A stretch of DNA of 57,967 bases, from NCBI GenBank assembly GCA_036374795.1, contig DASUTC010000056.1, forward strand, positions 1 to 57,967, read 5' to 3'. This stretch comes from Herpetosiphonaceae bacterium. Its GTDB lineage: Bacteria > Chloroflexota > Chloroflexia > Chloroflexales > Kallotenuaceae. A program made the translations under genes and the position numbers. Shown here piece by piece: positions 17,186-26,372 of the stretch; within the stretch, counting starts at the first letter, position 1; the number at the start of each line of letters is the position of its first letter. The notes beneath the pieces are model-generated. The model was not told the DNA's origin and did not search any database. It worked only from the letters and a program-made list of their open reading frames with translations.

Positions 17186-17339
17186 AATTACCACTTGCCA
17201 CTGTTCCGATAGCAGCACGCAACCAATAAAGATCGCGGGAGTTAGCTGGAATCTACCCTGTTTTGCGCGACACTCCCCGTCCAGCAACAGGCTAGTATCC
17301 AGCATCCGATTTGACGCTGAGGTCCGCTTTGCCGTTCTC

Positions 17340-18974
17340 CTAATTCATTGGCAGGGGGTGATAATCGGCGGTTCCGTAGCCGGGGAGGATGAGATCCCAA
17401 TTCCCCCCAAAGCCATTACTGGCATAATCGATGCGCCAGTATTCATCATTCCCTTTGACACTGAGGTCCGCTTTACCGTCGCCATCATAATCGGCTGGCA
17501 CGGGGCGATACGTGGCATCTCCATAACCAGGAACGATCACATCCCAATTCCCCCCAAAGCCATTGCTGGCATAATCGATGCGCCAGGAGCCAGCATCCGA
17601 TTTGACGCTGAGGTCCGCTTTGCCGTCGCCATCATAATCGGCTGGCACGGGGCGATACGTGGCATCTCCATAACCAGGAACGATCACATCCCAGTTCCCC
17701 CCAAAGCCATTGCTGGCATAATCGACGCGCCAGTATTCATCATTCCCTTTGACGCTGAGGTCCGCTTTGCCGTCGCCGTCATAATCAGTTGGCATTGATT
17801 TCCTCAGCGGGACATACAATAGGCGATTCACGGTTCCTGAGGGATTATTCCTGATCACGTTTGGCGTAGCATTGCTGTTCAGCCAGGTGCTGATCGTCGC
17901 GCTGGCGGCATCACCGTTCGCACTCTTGTAGAGCGCCGCGACACCGGCGACATGCGGCGTTGCCATTGAGGTGCCGCTGATCGTGTTCGTACTGCTGCCA
18001 ATCCAGGCCGATGTGATCGCCACGCCCGGCGCATAGCTGTCCACGCACGCGCCGATGTTGCTGAAACTGGCTTTGGTGTCGGTGCGATCGGACGCCGCGA
18101 CCGTGTACGCTTCCGGCGTGCTGGCGGGCGACACTTGGCAGGCATCCCAGCTATAGTCGTTGCCCGCCGCGACCGCCACGAAGACGCCGGAGTTCGCGAG
18201 ATTTGCGACGGCGGTGTTAACCGAGGCCGAGTAGCCGCCACCAAGCGACAGATTGGCGACCGCAGGCTTCTGCGCGTTCAGCCGTACCCAATCCACGCCC
18301 GCGATCACGCCCGAGAAGGAGCCGGAGCCGGAGCAGTCCAGCACGCGCACGCCGCGCAGCCGAACCTGCTTGGCAACGCCCCAGGTCGTGCCGCCAATCG
18401 TCCCGGCGACATGCGTGCCGTGCCCGTGGCAGTCCTCCCCTGTGCCGCCAAACGAGTCGTACACGTTCGCAGCGCGACCACCGAAGTCGGGGTGGTTGGC
18501 CTGCACGCCGGTGTCGATCACGTAGGCCGTCACGCCGCTGCCGGTAGCAGTGTAGGTGTAGGTGCGCGAGAGGGGCAGATTGCGCTGGTCGATGCGGTCG
18601 AGGCCCCACGGATCGCCGTTGGCATCCATGTGCTGCGTCGCATCGACGGTTATTACCTGATCTTGCTCCAGATAGGCGACGTTGGGATTGTGGCGCAGTG
18701 CGGTGATCTGTCCGGCGTTGAGTTCGGCCGCAAAGCCGTTGAGCGCGGCGGTGTAGAGGTGGCTGGGACGCACACCTGCGACGGCTGCCACGGAACGAGC
18801 ATCGCTCTCCGCGTTGAGGACGACGATATAGCGATTCGGAATCGCCTTGCCGCTTGAGGCAGCGAGGATCGGACGAATGCTCAGTGAGGTTGGGGAGCCA
18901 AAGGCGCTTGGTGGCATGAACATCGTCGCTAGGAGCGCGACCATCACGATCGATCGGAACGGAGTGCAACGCAT
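17340..18974 (-). CDS. Secreted subtilisin-like serine protease (S8) with C-terminal DGDGKAD repeats
   Basis: 544 residues from the ATG at 18974, preceded by GGAGAACC; an upstream ATG at 19085 lacks support. Signal peptide (MVALLATMFMPPSAFG), inhibitor I9 prodomain (about 46-110, IPNRYIVVLNAE), then a proteinase-K-like catalytic domain with Asp154 (VIDTGV), His185 (HGHGTHVAG) and Ser336 (GTSMATPHVAG). Three 49-residue repeats (395-544) carry YDGDGKADLSVK, an FG-GAP/VCBS-like calcium-binding pattern. A fourth repeat is cut by an amber stop but its remains continue in frame for 15 codons to a second TAG at 17292-17294. It is a stand-alone gene on the minus strand. Probably an extracellular degradative protease. 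Confidence 0.88.
   Translation of the reverse strand: MRCTPFRSIVMVALLATMFMPPSAFGSPTSLSIRPILAASSGKAIPNRYIVVLNAESDARSVAAVAGVRPSHLYTAALNGFAAELNAGQITALRHNPNVAYLEQDQVITVDATQHMDANGDPWGLDRIDQRNLPLSRTYTYTATGSGVTAYVIDTGVQANHPDFGGRAANVYDSFGGTGEDCHGHGTHVAGTIGGTTWGVAKQVRLRGVRVLDCSGSGSFSGVIAGVDWVRLNAQKPAVANLSLGGGYSASVNTAVANLANSGVFVAVAAGNDYSWDACQVSPASTPEAYTVAASDRTDTKASFSNIGACVDSYAPGVAITSAWIGSSTNTISGTSMATPHVAGVAALYKSANGDAASATISTWLNSNATPNVIRNNPSGTVNRLLYVPLRKSMPTDYDGDGKADLSVKGNDEYWRVDYASNGFGGNWDVIVPGYGDATYRPVPADYDGDGKADLSVKSDAGSWRIDYASNGFGGNWDVIVPGYGDATYRPVPADYDGDGKADLSVKGNDEYWRIDYASNGFGGNWDLILPGYGTADYHPLPMN
17343..17792 (-). repeat. Three 147-bp coding repeats at the subtilisin C-terminus
   Basis: Each unit encodes about 49 residues beginning P(A/T)DYDGDGKADLSVK and ending GYG(D/T)A.Y.P. 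The first two are nearly identical in DNA. Traces of a fourth unit lie beyond the stop codon at 17292-17339 on the same strand. Confidence 0.8.
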
Positions 18975-19782
18975 AGCTTGGTTCTCCACGATGGAATAAA
19001 TCGACCGACAGGCGATCAGGCGTCCGTGGGTCATCGTGAGGGGAGCGACGACGTAGACGTGAAAGGAGCAGCACCTCCTTGACACGTATGGTTTGTTGTG
19101 GGTTGGGGTAGGGCATCTGATCTTGGAGATCAGCAGGGATAGTATATACCGCTTTCATATGTAGCGGCCAACGGGAAGGGTGCTTGAGACACGCCTTCTT
19201 CTGGTAGTTGCGCGTTATTGATTGTTACGCTTTCTCCGAAAGCTGCTGCTTAGCCACTACGAGAGACCGGTCGATGGACCATGCTGTTCGATGCATCGAC
19301 GGTGGTCAACGGATCGAGGGTGTTCACCGCTGCCCGACTCGGTCGCGACGGCGCGGTCGCACGGATCGGTCGAGCCTCGAACGTCCGCTTGATGCCACGA
19401 TTCGTGAGCAGACGCAGCGCGAGGGACCGATCAATCCCATCACCGTTGCCCTGCGAGCGCCTGGATTGCGCGTCGTCGCGAACCATCAGTGGGTGTAGGA
19501 AACCAAAGATATGCGGACTGAGGAAGCGTGATCGAGGCGCATCTATCACAGATCCCTGGACTCCCTATCGCAGCTAGCTGGACTGACCTCCCTTGATACC
19601 ACAGGTCTTTGGACTGGCCTCACGACACCTACGCAGCACGTTCTCCTTGGCTCGGTTCCCAGCGTGTCTGCACTGTGGGCATCCTGCGCTCCAGCACCGT
19701 TCAGTCTAGCTAGCTGTGGTATAGTCCGAATACCTTTCGCATCCTACACACATATCCGCTCCTGGACGCAGCACCCCTGGTG
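18975..19782. other. Gene-free stretch upstream of the subtilisin gene
   Basis: About 800 bp with lower GC than the flanks. It must hold the subtilisin promoter (leftward), but I could not fix its boxes. Short open frames on both strands overlap one another and have no ribosome sites or recognisable domains. Nothing else seen. Confidence 0.4.
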
Positions 19783-19789
19783 CTCTATC

Positions 19790-21287
19790 TGTATTATTTT
19801 AGATCCTTGACACCCACACGGGGTTAGCACATCGTGTCTGCTGCTATCGTTGGTGCTACACTCGCATCCAGAACCCTCTGCAACCTGGAAGTGAGGTGGG
19901 CGATGGAAGAGCAGTGGATTGCTGATCGCGCCGCGCTCCGTGCGGTGCTCCGGACTCATCCTGCGTGGACACAAACGCGTTTGGCCCAACACCTGGGCCG
20001 CTCCGTGAGCTGGGTCAAGAAATGGCGTCGCCGCTTGCGCGCCGCCTCGCCCGATGATCCGCGCGTCTTGTGGAGCCGTCCGCGGGCGCGCCATACCCCA
20101 CCACCGCAGACCCATCCCCTCGTCATCGAGCGCCTCCTCGCGTTGCGCGACGAGTTGCCCGCGACCCTGCATCGCACGCCCGGCCCCCGCACGTTACAGT
20201 ACTATCTCGCCCACGATCCGGAGTTGATCGCGCGCGGTCTGCGGCCACCCCGCTCCACGCGCACCATCTGGCGCATCTTACGGAAATACGGTCGCAGTGG
20301 GCCGCCGGTGCCGCGCCCCAAGGACCCGCTCGAACGTCCTCCCCCGCTCACGGCCTGGCAACTCGATTTCAAAGATGCGTCCACGGTGCCCGCTGATCCG
20401 GATGGGAAACGGCAGCATGTCGTGGAAGTCCTGAACACTGTGGACAGTGGCACCTCGATCCTGCTCGATGCCCAGGTGCGCGGCGATTTTGTTTCCGAAA
20501 CGGCCTTGGAAGCCGTCGTACAGACCGTGGAACACTACGGCTTGCCGCAGCAGGTCACCTTTGACCGTGATCCGCGCTGTGCCCAGAGGGCGCCCGGCAG
20601 TGCCGCCCAGCGCGATTTCCCGTCGGCCTTTGTGCGCTTCTGGCTGTGTCTGGGGGTGCAGGTGGACGTGTGTCTGCCGCACCACCCCCAACACAATGGG
20701 TTTGTCGAGCGGTACCACCGCACCTTCAAGGAAGAATGTTTACGAGTCTATCAGCCGCGGACCGAAGATCAGGTGCGCGTGATCACGCGGCACTTCCAAC
20801 GCTTTTACAATGAAGAACGCCCACATCAGGGGCTGAGCTGTCGGAATCAGCCACCGCGGACTGCCTTTCCCGTGCTCCCGACCTTGCCTGCCGTGCCGCC
20901 CGAGGTGGACCCGGATCAGTGGCTCACGACGCTCCATGGTCAGTGTTACACGCGCAAAGTGCGCCAGGGTGGGAGTGTGACAGTGGCCGATACCGACTAC
21001 TACATCCGGCACGCACTCCGGGGGCAGTACGTGACCCTCCAGATCGATGCGGAGGCACGAGAATTCGTGGTCTATCACCAGCAGCAGGCCGTTAAACGGC
21101 TGCCGATCAAGGGATTGGTGGGGCAACGGATCTCCTTTGGAACCTTTGTGGAGCACTTGGTGCGGGACGCCCGTCGCGAACAGCGCCAACGCTGGCACCA
21201 GCAACGCCGTGCCCCGGCAGGCATGTGAGCACTCCAGGGTCACGATGATCGGACCTCACGAGGGTGTCAAGGATCTAAAATAATACA
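19790..21287 (+). mobile_element. Complete IS481-type insertion sequence
   Basis: The element is 1498 bp and begins TGTATTATTTTAGATC. Its first 25 bp (19790-19814) are a perfect inverted match of its last 25 bp (21263-21287), giving the 5'-TG...CA-3' ends of this family. It is flanked by a 7-bp duplication, CTCTATC, at 19783-19789 and 21288-21294. One transposase gene fills it. Perfect ends, intact gene and target duplication suggest a recent, functional insertion, directly at the edge of the promoter element serving the type IV secretion operon. Confidence 0.92.
19903..21228 (+). CDS. IS481-family transposase
   Basis: 441 residues from ATG 19903 (GAGGTGGG upstream); a GTG at 19834 would add 23 residues. 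N-terminal helix-turn-helix (WTQTRLAQHLGRSVSWVKKWRRRL) for end recognition, then an rve/DDE integrase core with Asp155 (WQLDFKDAS), Asp221 (VTFDRDPRC) and Glu269 (NGFVERYHRTFKEE). The Asp-Glu spacing is 47 residues, longer than the usual 35, because of an insert rich in Ala/Gly/Arg. A beta-rich C-terminal part (DTDYYIRHALRGQYVTLQID) follows. Cut-and-paste or copy-paste transposase of the surrounding element. Confidence 0.9.
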   Translation: MEEQWIADRAALRAVLRTHPAWTQTRLAQHLGRSVSWVKKWRRRLRAASPDDPRVLWSRPRARHTPPPQTHPLVIERLLALRDELPATLHRTPGPRTLQYYLAHDPELIARGLRPPRSTRTIWRILRKYGRSGPPVPRPKDPLERPPPLTAWQLDFKDASTVPADPDGKRQHVVEVLNTVDSGTSILLDAQVRGDFVSETALEAVVQTVEHYGLPQQVTFDRDPRCAQRAPGSAAQRDFPSAFVRFWLCLGVQVDVCLPHHPQHNGFVERYHRTFKEECLRVYQPRTEDQVRVITRHFQRFYNEERPHQGLSCRNQPPRTAFPVLPTLPAVPPEVDPDQWLTTLHGQCYTRKVRQGGSVTVADTDYYIRHALRGQYVTLQIDAEAREFVVYHQQQAVKRLPIKGLVGQRISFGTFVEHLVRDARREQRQRWHQQRRAPAGM

Positions 21288-21290
21288 CTC

Positions 21291-21392
21291 TATCCCCCAA
21301 CAGTCCCGCTCACGGTATAGGCCATCAGCGGCCCAGGTTGGCAGCTAACAGCACGTCTCACCCTGATCGGCTCGGGTATGCTGCCCGTAGCA
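21291..21392 (+). promoter_or_regulatory. Conserved promoter element, copy 2
   Basis: TATCCCCCAACAGTCCCG at 21291, GTATAGGCCATCA, TTGGCAGCTAAC at 21338-21349 and TATGCT at 21377-21382, with 33 bp between TTGGCA and TATGCT as in copies 1 and 3. It drives the NlpC/P60-VirB6-VirB4 operon whose first ATG is at 21500. Its left edge overlaps the insertion-sequence target duplication, so the transposon has replaced everything upstream of the element. Confidence 0.7.
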
Positions 21393-21499
21393 GTGCTGTC
21401 CGTGGGCGCGGTGCGCGCGAAGGTTGAGACCTCCCTTCTCACCACCGTCCGACCGATCCCGCGGCGGCAGCGTCTCGCGCACTGTATGGGGAGTCATCC

Positions 21500-22804
21500 A
21501 TGCCGCCACCATCGTTACCACCGCAGCGCCGAACGACGATCTGGACCTCCTTGGGAATCATGCTGCTCCTGCTGCCCCTCCTGGGCTGCATTGGATCGGC
21601 CACCGTCAATCCGATGGCCGATGGCCTGCCGCGCTGGGCCTGTCCCACCCCAACCGCCCTGCCGCCGATCCCCATCGAGGACGGCACGGAGGTGAATCCG
21701 CAGGGCACACCGGTCCCGCGCTACCGGGACACGCTGCCCTACGAGCGCGAGCCGTACAACCAGATCGGACGCCAGCCGGTGCTGCGGCCCACGCCGCAGA
21801 CCAAGAGCGGCACCAGCTTCTATCTGGGCCAGATGATCAACCTCCATCCCTCACTCGACGTGCAGCTCACGGTGGAGGCCCGCGGCGAACCGATCGTTCG
21901 CGACACCGGGATGGTGCAACTCTTCGTGATCACCGCGCGCTGGCACAACCGCGGCGCACCCGTCCCGTTCGACCCGGCGCGGCAACTGGTGATCAGCAGC
22001 ATCCGCCGCCCGGATGGCCGCTTGATAGGCGGGCCATGGCGCTGGGATCTCGCTGCCGCCGAGGCGGCCGGGATCGCGCCCTCCGAGGCGGCGCTGCATA
22101 CGCAGATCCTCACGGGTGAGCGCACCATGCAGGTGCCGATCCTTGCACCGACGGGGAGCGTCCAGGTGCTCGATCTCCAGCTCGATCCGCCGGATGCCAC
22201 CGAAAGGAGCGCCGGCAGTCTCCGTGTGCAGTTCACGGCAGCCGAGGACCCGGACTGTGCGCATGCCGGAACGGTCGCCGCCGTCTACGACGAGGCGGGG
22301 CGCGAGGCCGTGCCGCCGCCGGCACCGGTCGGCGGTGACCGGTTGGTCGGCTTCGCCCTCCAGCAGCTGGGCCGCCAATACTGCTGGGGCGGCAAAGGCT
22401 GGTCGACGTGCAGCGGCTGGACGCCCGAATCGGGGCAGGTCACGCCGCCCTGCGCGTCGTATCCGTGTTGGGATTGTAGTGGCCTGACCTGGGGCGCGTA
22501 TACCGCCGCCGGGATCGTGATCGGCCATGGCACGGCGAATCAGAAGAACTACCCGGCGGTCCCCATCGATCAGATCCAGCCCGGCGATCTGCTGCTCTTC
22601 GGTGGGATTAACCAGGTGGGCCGCGGCGCGCGGATTACGCATGTGGGCCTGTATGCGGGCGACCTCGACGGCGACGGCACCGGCGACATGATTCATGCCG
22701 CCAGCTACCCAACCGGCGTCGTGATCGCCAAGAACATCCTGGGTAATCGCTATTACCGAGAGCGGCTGGCGATCATTACCCGGCCGCCGCGCGGAGGTGC
22801 GTGA
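21500..22804 (+). CDS. NlpC/P60 peptidoglycan endopeptidase lipoprotein of the transfer system
   Basis: 434 residues, ATG after GGGGAG. Lipoprotein signal (LGIMLLLLPLLGCIG). Residues about 110-260 are a beta-sandwich-like region of unknown family (LTVEARGEPIVRDTGMVQLFVITARWHN). Residues about 280-430 form an NlpC/P60 domain with Cys326 (WDCSGLTW), His381 (ITHVGLYAG) and a third polar residue, His399 (MIHAAS); GDLLLF is the usual strand before His. It has an extra Cys-containing loop before the nucleophile (YCWGGKGWSTCSGW). As first gene of the secretion operon it takes the VirB1 role, opening the wall for the channel. Confidence 0.85.
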   Translation: MPPPSLPPQRRTTIWTSLGIMLLLLPLLGCIGSATVNPMADGLPRWACPTPTALPPIPIEDGTEVNPQGTPVPRYRDTLPYEREPYNQIGRQPVLRPTPQTKSGTSFYLGQMINLHPSLDVQLTVEARGEPIVRDTGMVQLFVITARWHNRGAPVPFDPARQLVISSIRRPDGRLIGGPWRWDLAAAEAAGIAPSEAALHTQILTGERTMQVPILAPTGSVQVLDLQLDPPDATERSAGSLRVQFTAAEDPDCAHAGTVAAVYDEAGREAVPPPAPVGGDRLVGFALQQLGRQYCWGGKGWSTCSGWTPESGQVTPPCASYPCWDCSGLTWGAYTAAGIVIGHGTANQKNYPAVPIDQIQPGDLLLFGGINQVGRGARITHVGLYAGDLDGDGTGDMIHAASYPTGVVIAKNILGNRYYRERLAIITRPPRGGA

Positions 22805-23400
22805 TGCCAGCGTGGACGCTGCTGCTGCTGTTTCTTGCGCTGCATGTTCCTGCCCAAGCCGCGCCTGTGGCTGGTCTGCGCGTGTGGGTGCGGGATCTCG
22901 CCGATCGCGGCGTCGCGGGCGTGCAGCTCCAGATCGTGGACGCCGCCGAGCAGCGCCGCACCGTCCCGACGGATGCGCAGGGGGTGGCGCTGATCACCCC
23001 CCTGCCGGGCGACGTCGCGCGGATCGTGGGGGCGACAGCGCCCGACGGGCAACCCCTGCTGATGGACGAGAACGATCCGGCGGGCGGCCTACGCATCCCG
23101 CTCCAGGCAGGCGTGGTCCAGCCGATCGATCTGCGCCTGAGTGATGGACTGCTCTTTGTTGAGTCGGTCGCCGAGCCGGAGACGCCGCCCGCTCCGCTGC
23201 CGACGATCACGACAGCCAGCGCGGCTCCAGCCGCGCGCGATGCGCTCGACGCCGGCACGCCGATCCCCGTGCCTGAGGCGGTCGCCCGAACGAGCTACCG
23301 GTGGGTCCGCTGGCTCGTGCTGGCCGTCGCGACCCTCATCGCCGCCGTGGTGGTCATCTCCCAGGCGCTCGCGATTCGCCGCGCGCGGAGGGCCGCATGA
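22804..23400 (+). CDS. Secreted transthyretin-like domain protein with C-terminal membrane anchor
   Basis: 198 residues, TGATG overlap with the previous gene. Signal peptide (WTLLLLFLALHVPAQAA), a carboxypeptidase-regulatory/transthyretin-like beta-sandwich (VWVRDLADRGVAGVQLQIVD, TVPTDAQGVALITPL), a Pro-rich linker and a C-terminal membrane span (WLVLAVATLIAAVVVISQAL) with a basic tail. Topology: domain outside, anchored. Probably a structural part of the secretion channel or wall-spanning assembly. Confidence 0.6.
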   Translation: MPAWTLLLLFLALHVPAQAAPVAGLRVWVRDLADRGVAGVQLQIVDAAEQRRTVPTDAQGVALITPLPGDVARIVGATAPDGQPLLMDENDPAGGLRIPLQAGVVQPIDLRLSDGLLFVESVAEPETPPAPLPTITTASAAPAARDALDAGTPIPVPEAVARTSYRWVRWLVLAVATLIAAVVVISQALAIRRARRAA

Positions 23401-26372
23401 TGGGGTGGATGCTGACCCGTCGCTCGCTGCCGCCCCGCCGCTGGGTCATCCGCCTGGCGAGCCTCGTCGTGGTGTGGTGGCTGCTCGTCCCGCCGCGCGC
23501 CCGGGCCGCGTGTGGCGTGACCGATCCCGGCGCGTGCATGGATACCGCGCTCTACCAGGGCGAGTTGCTGCTGCTGGCCTTGCTGTGGGACATCAACCAG
23601 ACGCTGCTGCTGGTCGCGCGCAATGTCGAGGCGCTCCGCGAATGGCTCGTCACCGAGGTGCTCGGCACCGCCTTCGACGCGATGATCGCCGGCATCCAGT
23701 TTCCGTTCTGGATCGCCGCCGCCATCGCCTGGCTGCTGTTTGTGGTTGGCTATTTCTTACAGGCGCTCGTCGACGGCCTCCCGTGGGTCCGTCTCAAGCG
23801 CCTGATCTGGTATGCCGGCCTCGCGATGTTTCTGTTCAACGTGGGCAGCCAGGCGGTCAGCGCCACCGAGCAGATCCGGGTCTCCGCCGGACGGGGCTTT
23901 GCGCTGATTGCCCAGAGCAGTATCAATAGTGTCACCGAGCAACTGGACTTCTATGCCGCCGACGATAGCTCGATGGACGCGCCGCACACGATCTACGGCG
24001 AGGATGTGTGTCCCGGTCTGTCCACCAGGCGCGCGACGCCGGGGCTGTATCTCAACGATCTGGCGGCGAACTACCTGTGGGCCGATGCGAAGGACATTCA
24101 CTGCCCGGATCAGGCGCAAGGCCGGGCGGATGTCCCCGTGGCCTTCGGCGAGCGGTATGCCCCACCGCCGACCCAGATCGGCGACGAGCAGCCCGACGCG
24201 CGCCAGCGCAAGCAGAAGCTGGCCTGGGACGGCGTCGCGCGCCTGAGCTGGGGCCTGCCACTGGCGGCCGCCGGCCTGATCGAGCAGCTCATGCACCTGC
24301 TGTTTGCGCTGGCGCTGGCCTCGACCTGGATCGGCTTGCTGATCGGGCTGCTGTTTGCGCTGTTTGTCGCGACCGAGGGCATGTTCAAGGAGCATCTGCA
24401 GGGGATTATCACCACCTGGAAGACCGCGTGGCTGGGCTCGTTCTGGATGGCCCTGGTGCTGGGCGTCCTGTATCTGGCGGCGCAGAGCGGCAGCGGGGTG
24501 ATCGTCGGCGGCTTGGGCGTGCTGGCCTGTGGCGTGGCGGTGTGGCAGACGAAAACGGCGGCGCAGAGCTTTCTCACCGCGGCCCAGGGCGTGAGTGGCG
24601 TGATGAGCCAGGCGCCCTCGGCGACCTTCGGCGCGCTCAAAGGCATGCTCGGACCGGCCGGGCTGCTGGCCGGGGCGGCGCTCGGCGCGGGTGGGGCGCT
24701 GCTGGGCGCCAGGGATGCGGTCAGCACCTATCGCGAAGGGCGGGAGCTGGGCCTGGAACGCTGGCAGGCGGCGGATCACGCGCAGACGGCCTGGGGGCAG
24801 CGGACGGTGAATCCGCTCAAACGCTGGCGCACTGGGCAGCGGCTGACGCGCCAGATGGTCCGCGAAAAGCTGGGCGACGAGCGGCTGCTCGGCCAGGTCG
24901 AGGAGCTGCGCGCGCGGGGCCTCGGCGGCGACGATCTGGGCGACCGGTTGGCGATCGCGGCGGCTGACGACGCGTGGGCCGAGACTCGCGCCTACGCCCA
25001 GCCGGCGGATAGCGCACCCGATGTGACCGGCGCCGCAGCGCCGTCCACGGGAAGCCGCGCCCGCCGCGCGCAACCTTCCGGCACGGCCACCCCTGCACAG
25101 GCGGTCGATCCGTACACGGGGGAAGCGGTGCGCGCCTGTCCCGGCTGTGGGCAGATCCTCACTGCCGCGGCACTGCGAATCCATGTGTGTCCGCAGCGCG
25201 CAGCGTCGGCATCAATTCACGAGGCGGACACCCAGCGGCTCACGCCGGCAGGGACATGGACGCCGCTCGCTCCGCTGCGCGCCGCGCCACAGCGCCGCGC
25301 CCGGGGTGGTCGGCTGCAGCGTCGCCGAAAGAAACTCTCGCTTGCTCCGGCAGACACCCAGATGGTGGTTGGGCACGCTGGCGCACCCGTCGCGCCCGAC
25401 CGGCCACGGGCGCTGGACGGCGATCGGGATCAGCCAGGCGTGACCCCGGTGTCACAGCCGCTCGACGATCGCGCCGAATCGAACGGACCACCACTCACCA
25501 GAAGCGACGGACCCACGCAGCCGATCCCCGCCGACGCGCGGTCGAGCCAGTGGCTCCGTGCGCCCGCCGACCCGCGGACTATTCCCGGCCATGCCACCGG
25601 GTCCGGGATGGCATCCAGCACCGCGCCGGGGCTGGGGACGGCGACGACCACGGATCACCTGACCATGGTGGCCCTGCCCGACCAGCCGGCGCGTCCAACG
25701 GGACGGATCGCGTCCGCTGCGCCGGGCCTCCGCCTGACGCCACCGGCGCACCGTGTCGGAGCCGTGGCGGGAGCTGACCCGGCGGATACGCTCGCGCCGC
25801 GCAGTCAAAGCGCCAGCGGGCAGCGGTCGATCGTCTATGCGGCCGGTGCTGGTCGTCCGTCGATCACCATCAACAGCCTGCCAGTCGGTGGGTTGCCGGT
25901 GCCGCCCAGACCGGCTGCGCCGCCGAGTCCACCCATGGTGTCCACGTCCGCCCCGGCTGCCCCCCACCTGTCGGGTGATGGACCGCCGACAGAGACGGCA
26001 CCCGCGGTGGAGATCACGGCAACGGGATCAGGGCTCGGTCCTGCCCCGGTCGTGTCGAGTATTCCGGCCCGCGCCGTGCCAGCGCCTGCGGGAACGCCTG
26101 CGGTGAGTGCTGCCGCGCCGCCGAGCGGATCACCCGGCGTGTCGCCACGGATGGTCGAACCGTCCCCGGTAGGGACGCCCCGCGTGATTCCCGGCGTGAC
26201 CGCGGACAGGACGCCAGCGATCCCCCCGGCTGGAACCGGACCAACCGGCTCCCCGATCCCGCCCGTCGATCGCGGCATGCGGCCCTGGCAGCGGGCCCAC
26301 CAGCGACGGTTGACCACGCTCGGACCCCGGCCCGCGCCGCGCGGGTCCCAGACGAAAGAAAGAGGTCGTTAA
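23397..26372 (+). CDS. VirB6/TrbL-like polytopic channel protein with zinc-finger-like motif and long disordered tail
   Basis: 991 residues; ATGATG overlaps the previous stop. Signal or first span (RLASLVVVWWLLVPP), then about six more membrane segments to residue about 400 (FWIAAAIAWLLFVVGYFLQALV; RLIWYAGLAMFLFNVG; HLLFALALASTWIGLLIGLLFALFV; FWMALVLGVLYLAA; GVIVGGLGVLACGVAVW), the layout of VirB6/TrbL inner-membrane channel proteins. Residues about 577-602 contain CPGCGQILTAAALRIHVC, a CxxC..HxC zinc-ribbon-like motif. The last 380 residues are Pro/Ala/Gly-rich and likely disordered, perhaps reaching through the wall or binding cytoplasmic partners. It is the channel core of this system. Confidence 0.7.
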   Translation: MMGWMLTRRSLPPRRWVIRLASLVVVWWLLVPPRARAACGVTDPGACMDTALYQGELLLLALLWDINQTLLLVARNVEALREWLVTEVLGTAFDAMIAGIQFPFWIAAAIAWLLFVVGYFLQALVDGLPWVRLKRLIWYAGLAMFLFNVGSQAVSATEQIRVSAGRGFALIAQSSINSVTEQLDFYAADDSSMDAPHTIYGEDVCPGLSTRRATPGLYLNDLAANYLWADAKDIHCPDQAQGRADVPVAFGERYAPPPTQIGDEQPDARQRKQKLAWDGVARLSWGLPLAAAGLIEQLMHLLFALALASTWIGLLIGLLFALFVATEGMFKEHLQGIITTWKTAWLGSFWMALVLGVLYLAAQSGSGVIVGGLGVLACGVAVWQTKTAAQSFLTAAQGVSGVMSQAPSATFGALKGMLGPAGLLAGAALGAGGALLGARDAVSTYREGRELGLERWQAADHAQTAWGQRTVNPLKRWRTGQRLTRQMVREKLGDERLLGQVEELRARGLGGDDLGDRLAIAAADDAWAETRAYAQPADSAPDVTGAAAPSTGSRARRAQPSGTATPAQAVDPYTGEAVRACPGCGQILTAAALRIHVCPQRAASASIHEADTQRLTPAGTWTPLAPLRAAPQRRARGGRLQRRRKKLSLAPADTQMVVGHAGAPVAPDRPRALDGDRDQPGVTPVSQPLDDRAESNGPPLTRSDGPTQPIPADARSSQWLRAPADPRTIPGHATGSGMASSTAPGLGTATTTDHLTMVALPDQPARPTGRIASAAPGLRLTPPAHRVGAVAGADPADTLAPRSQSASGQRSIVYAAGAGRPSITINSLPVGGLPVPPRPAAPPSPPMVSTSAPAAPHLSGDGPPTETAPAVEITATGSGLGPAPVVSSIPARAVPAPAGTPAVSAAAPPSGSPGVSPRMVEPSPVGTPRVIPGVTADRTPAIPPAGTGPTGSPIPPVDRGMRPWQRAHQRRLTTLGPRPAPRGSQTKERGR

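Noticed and set aside
17172-17798. A 208-codon + strand frame opposite the protease repeats
   Set aside because: It merely mirrors the three 147-bp repeats of the subtilisin gene.
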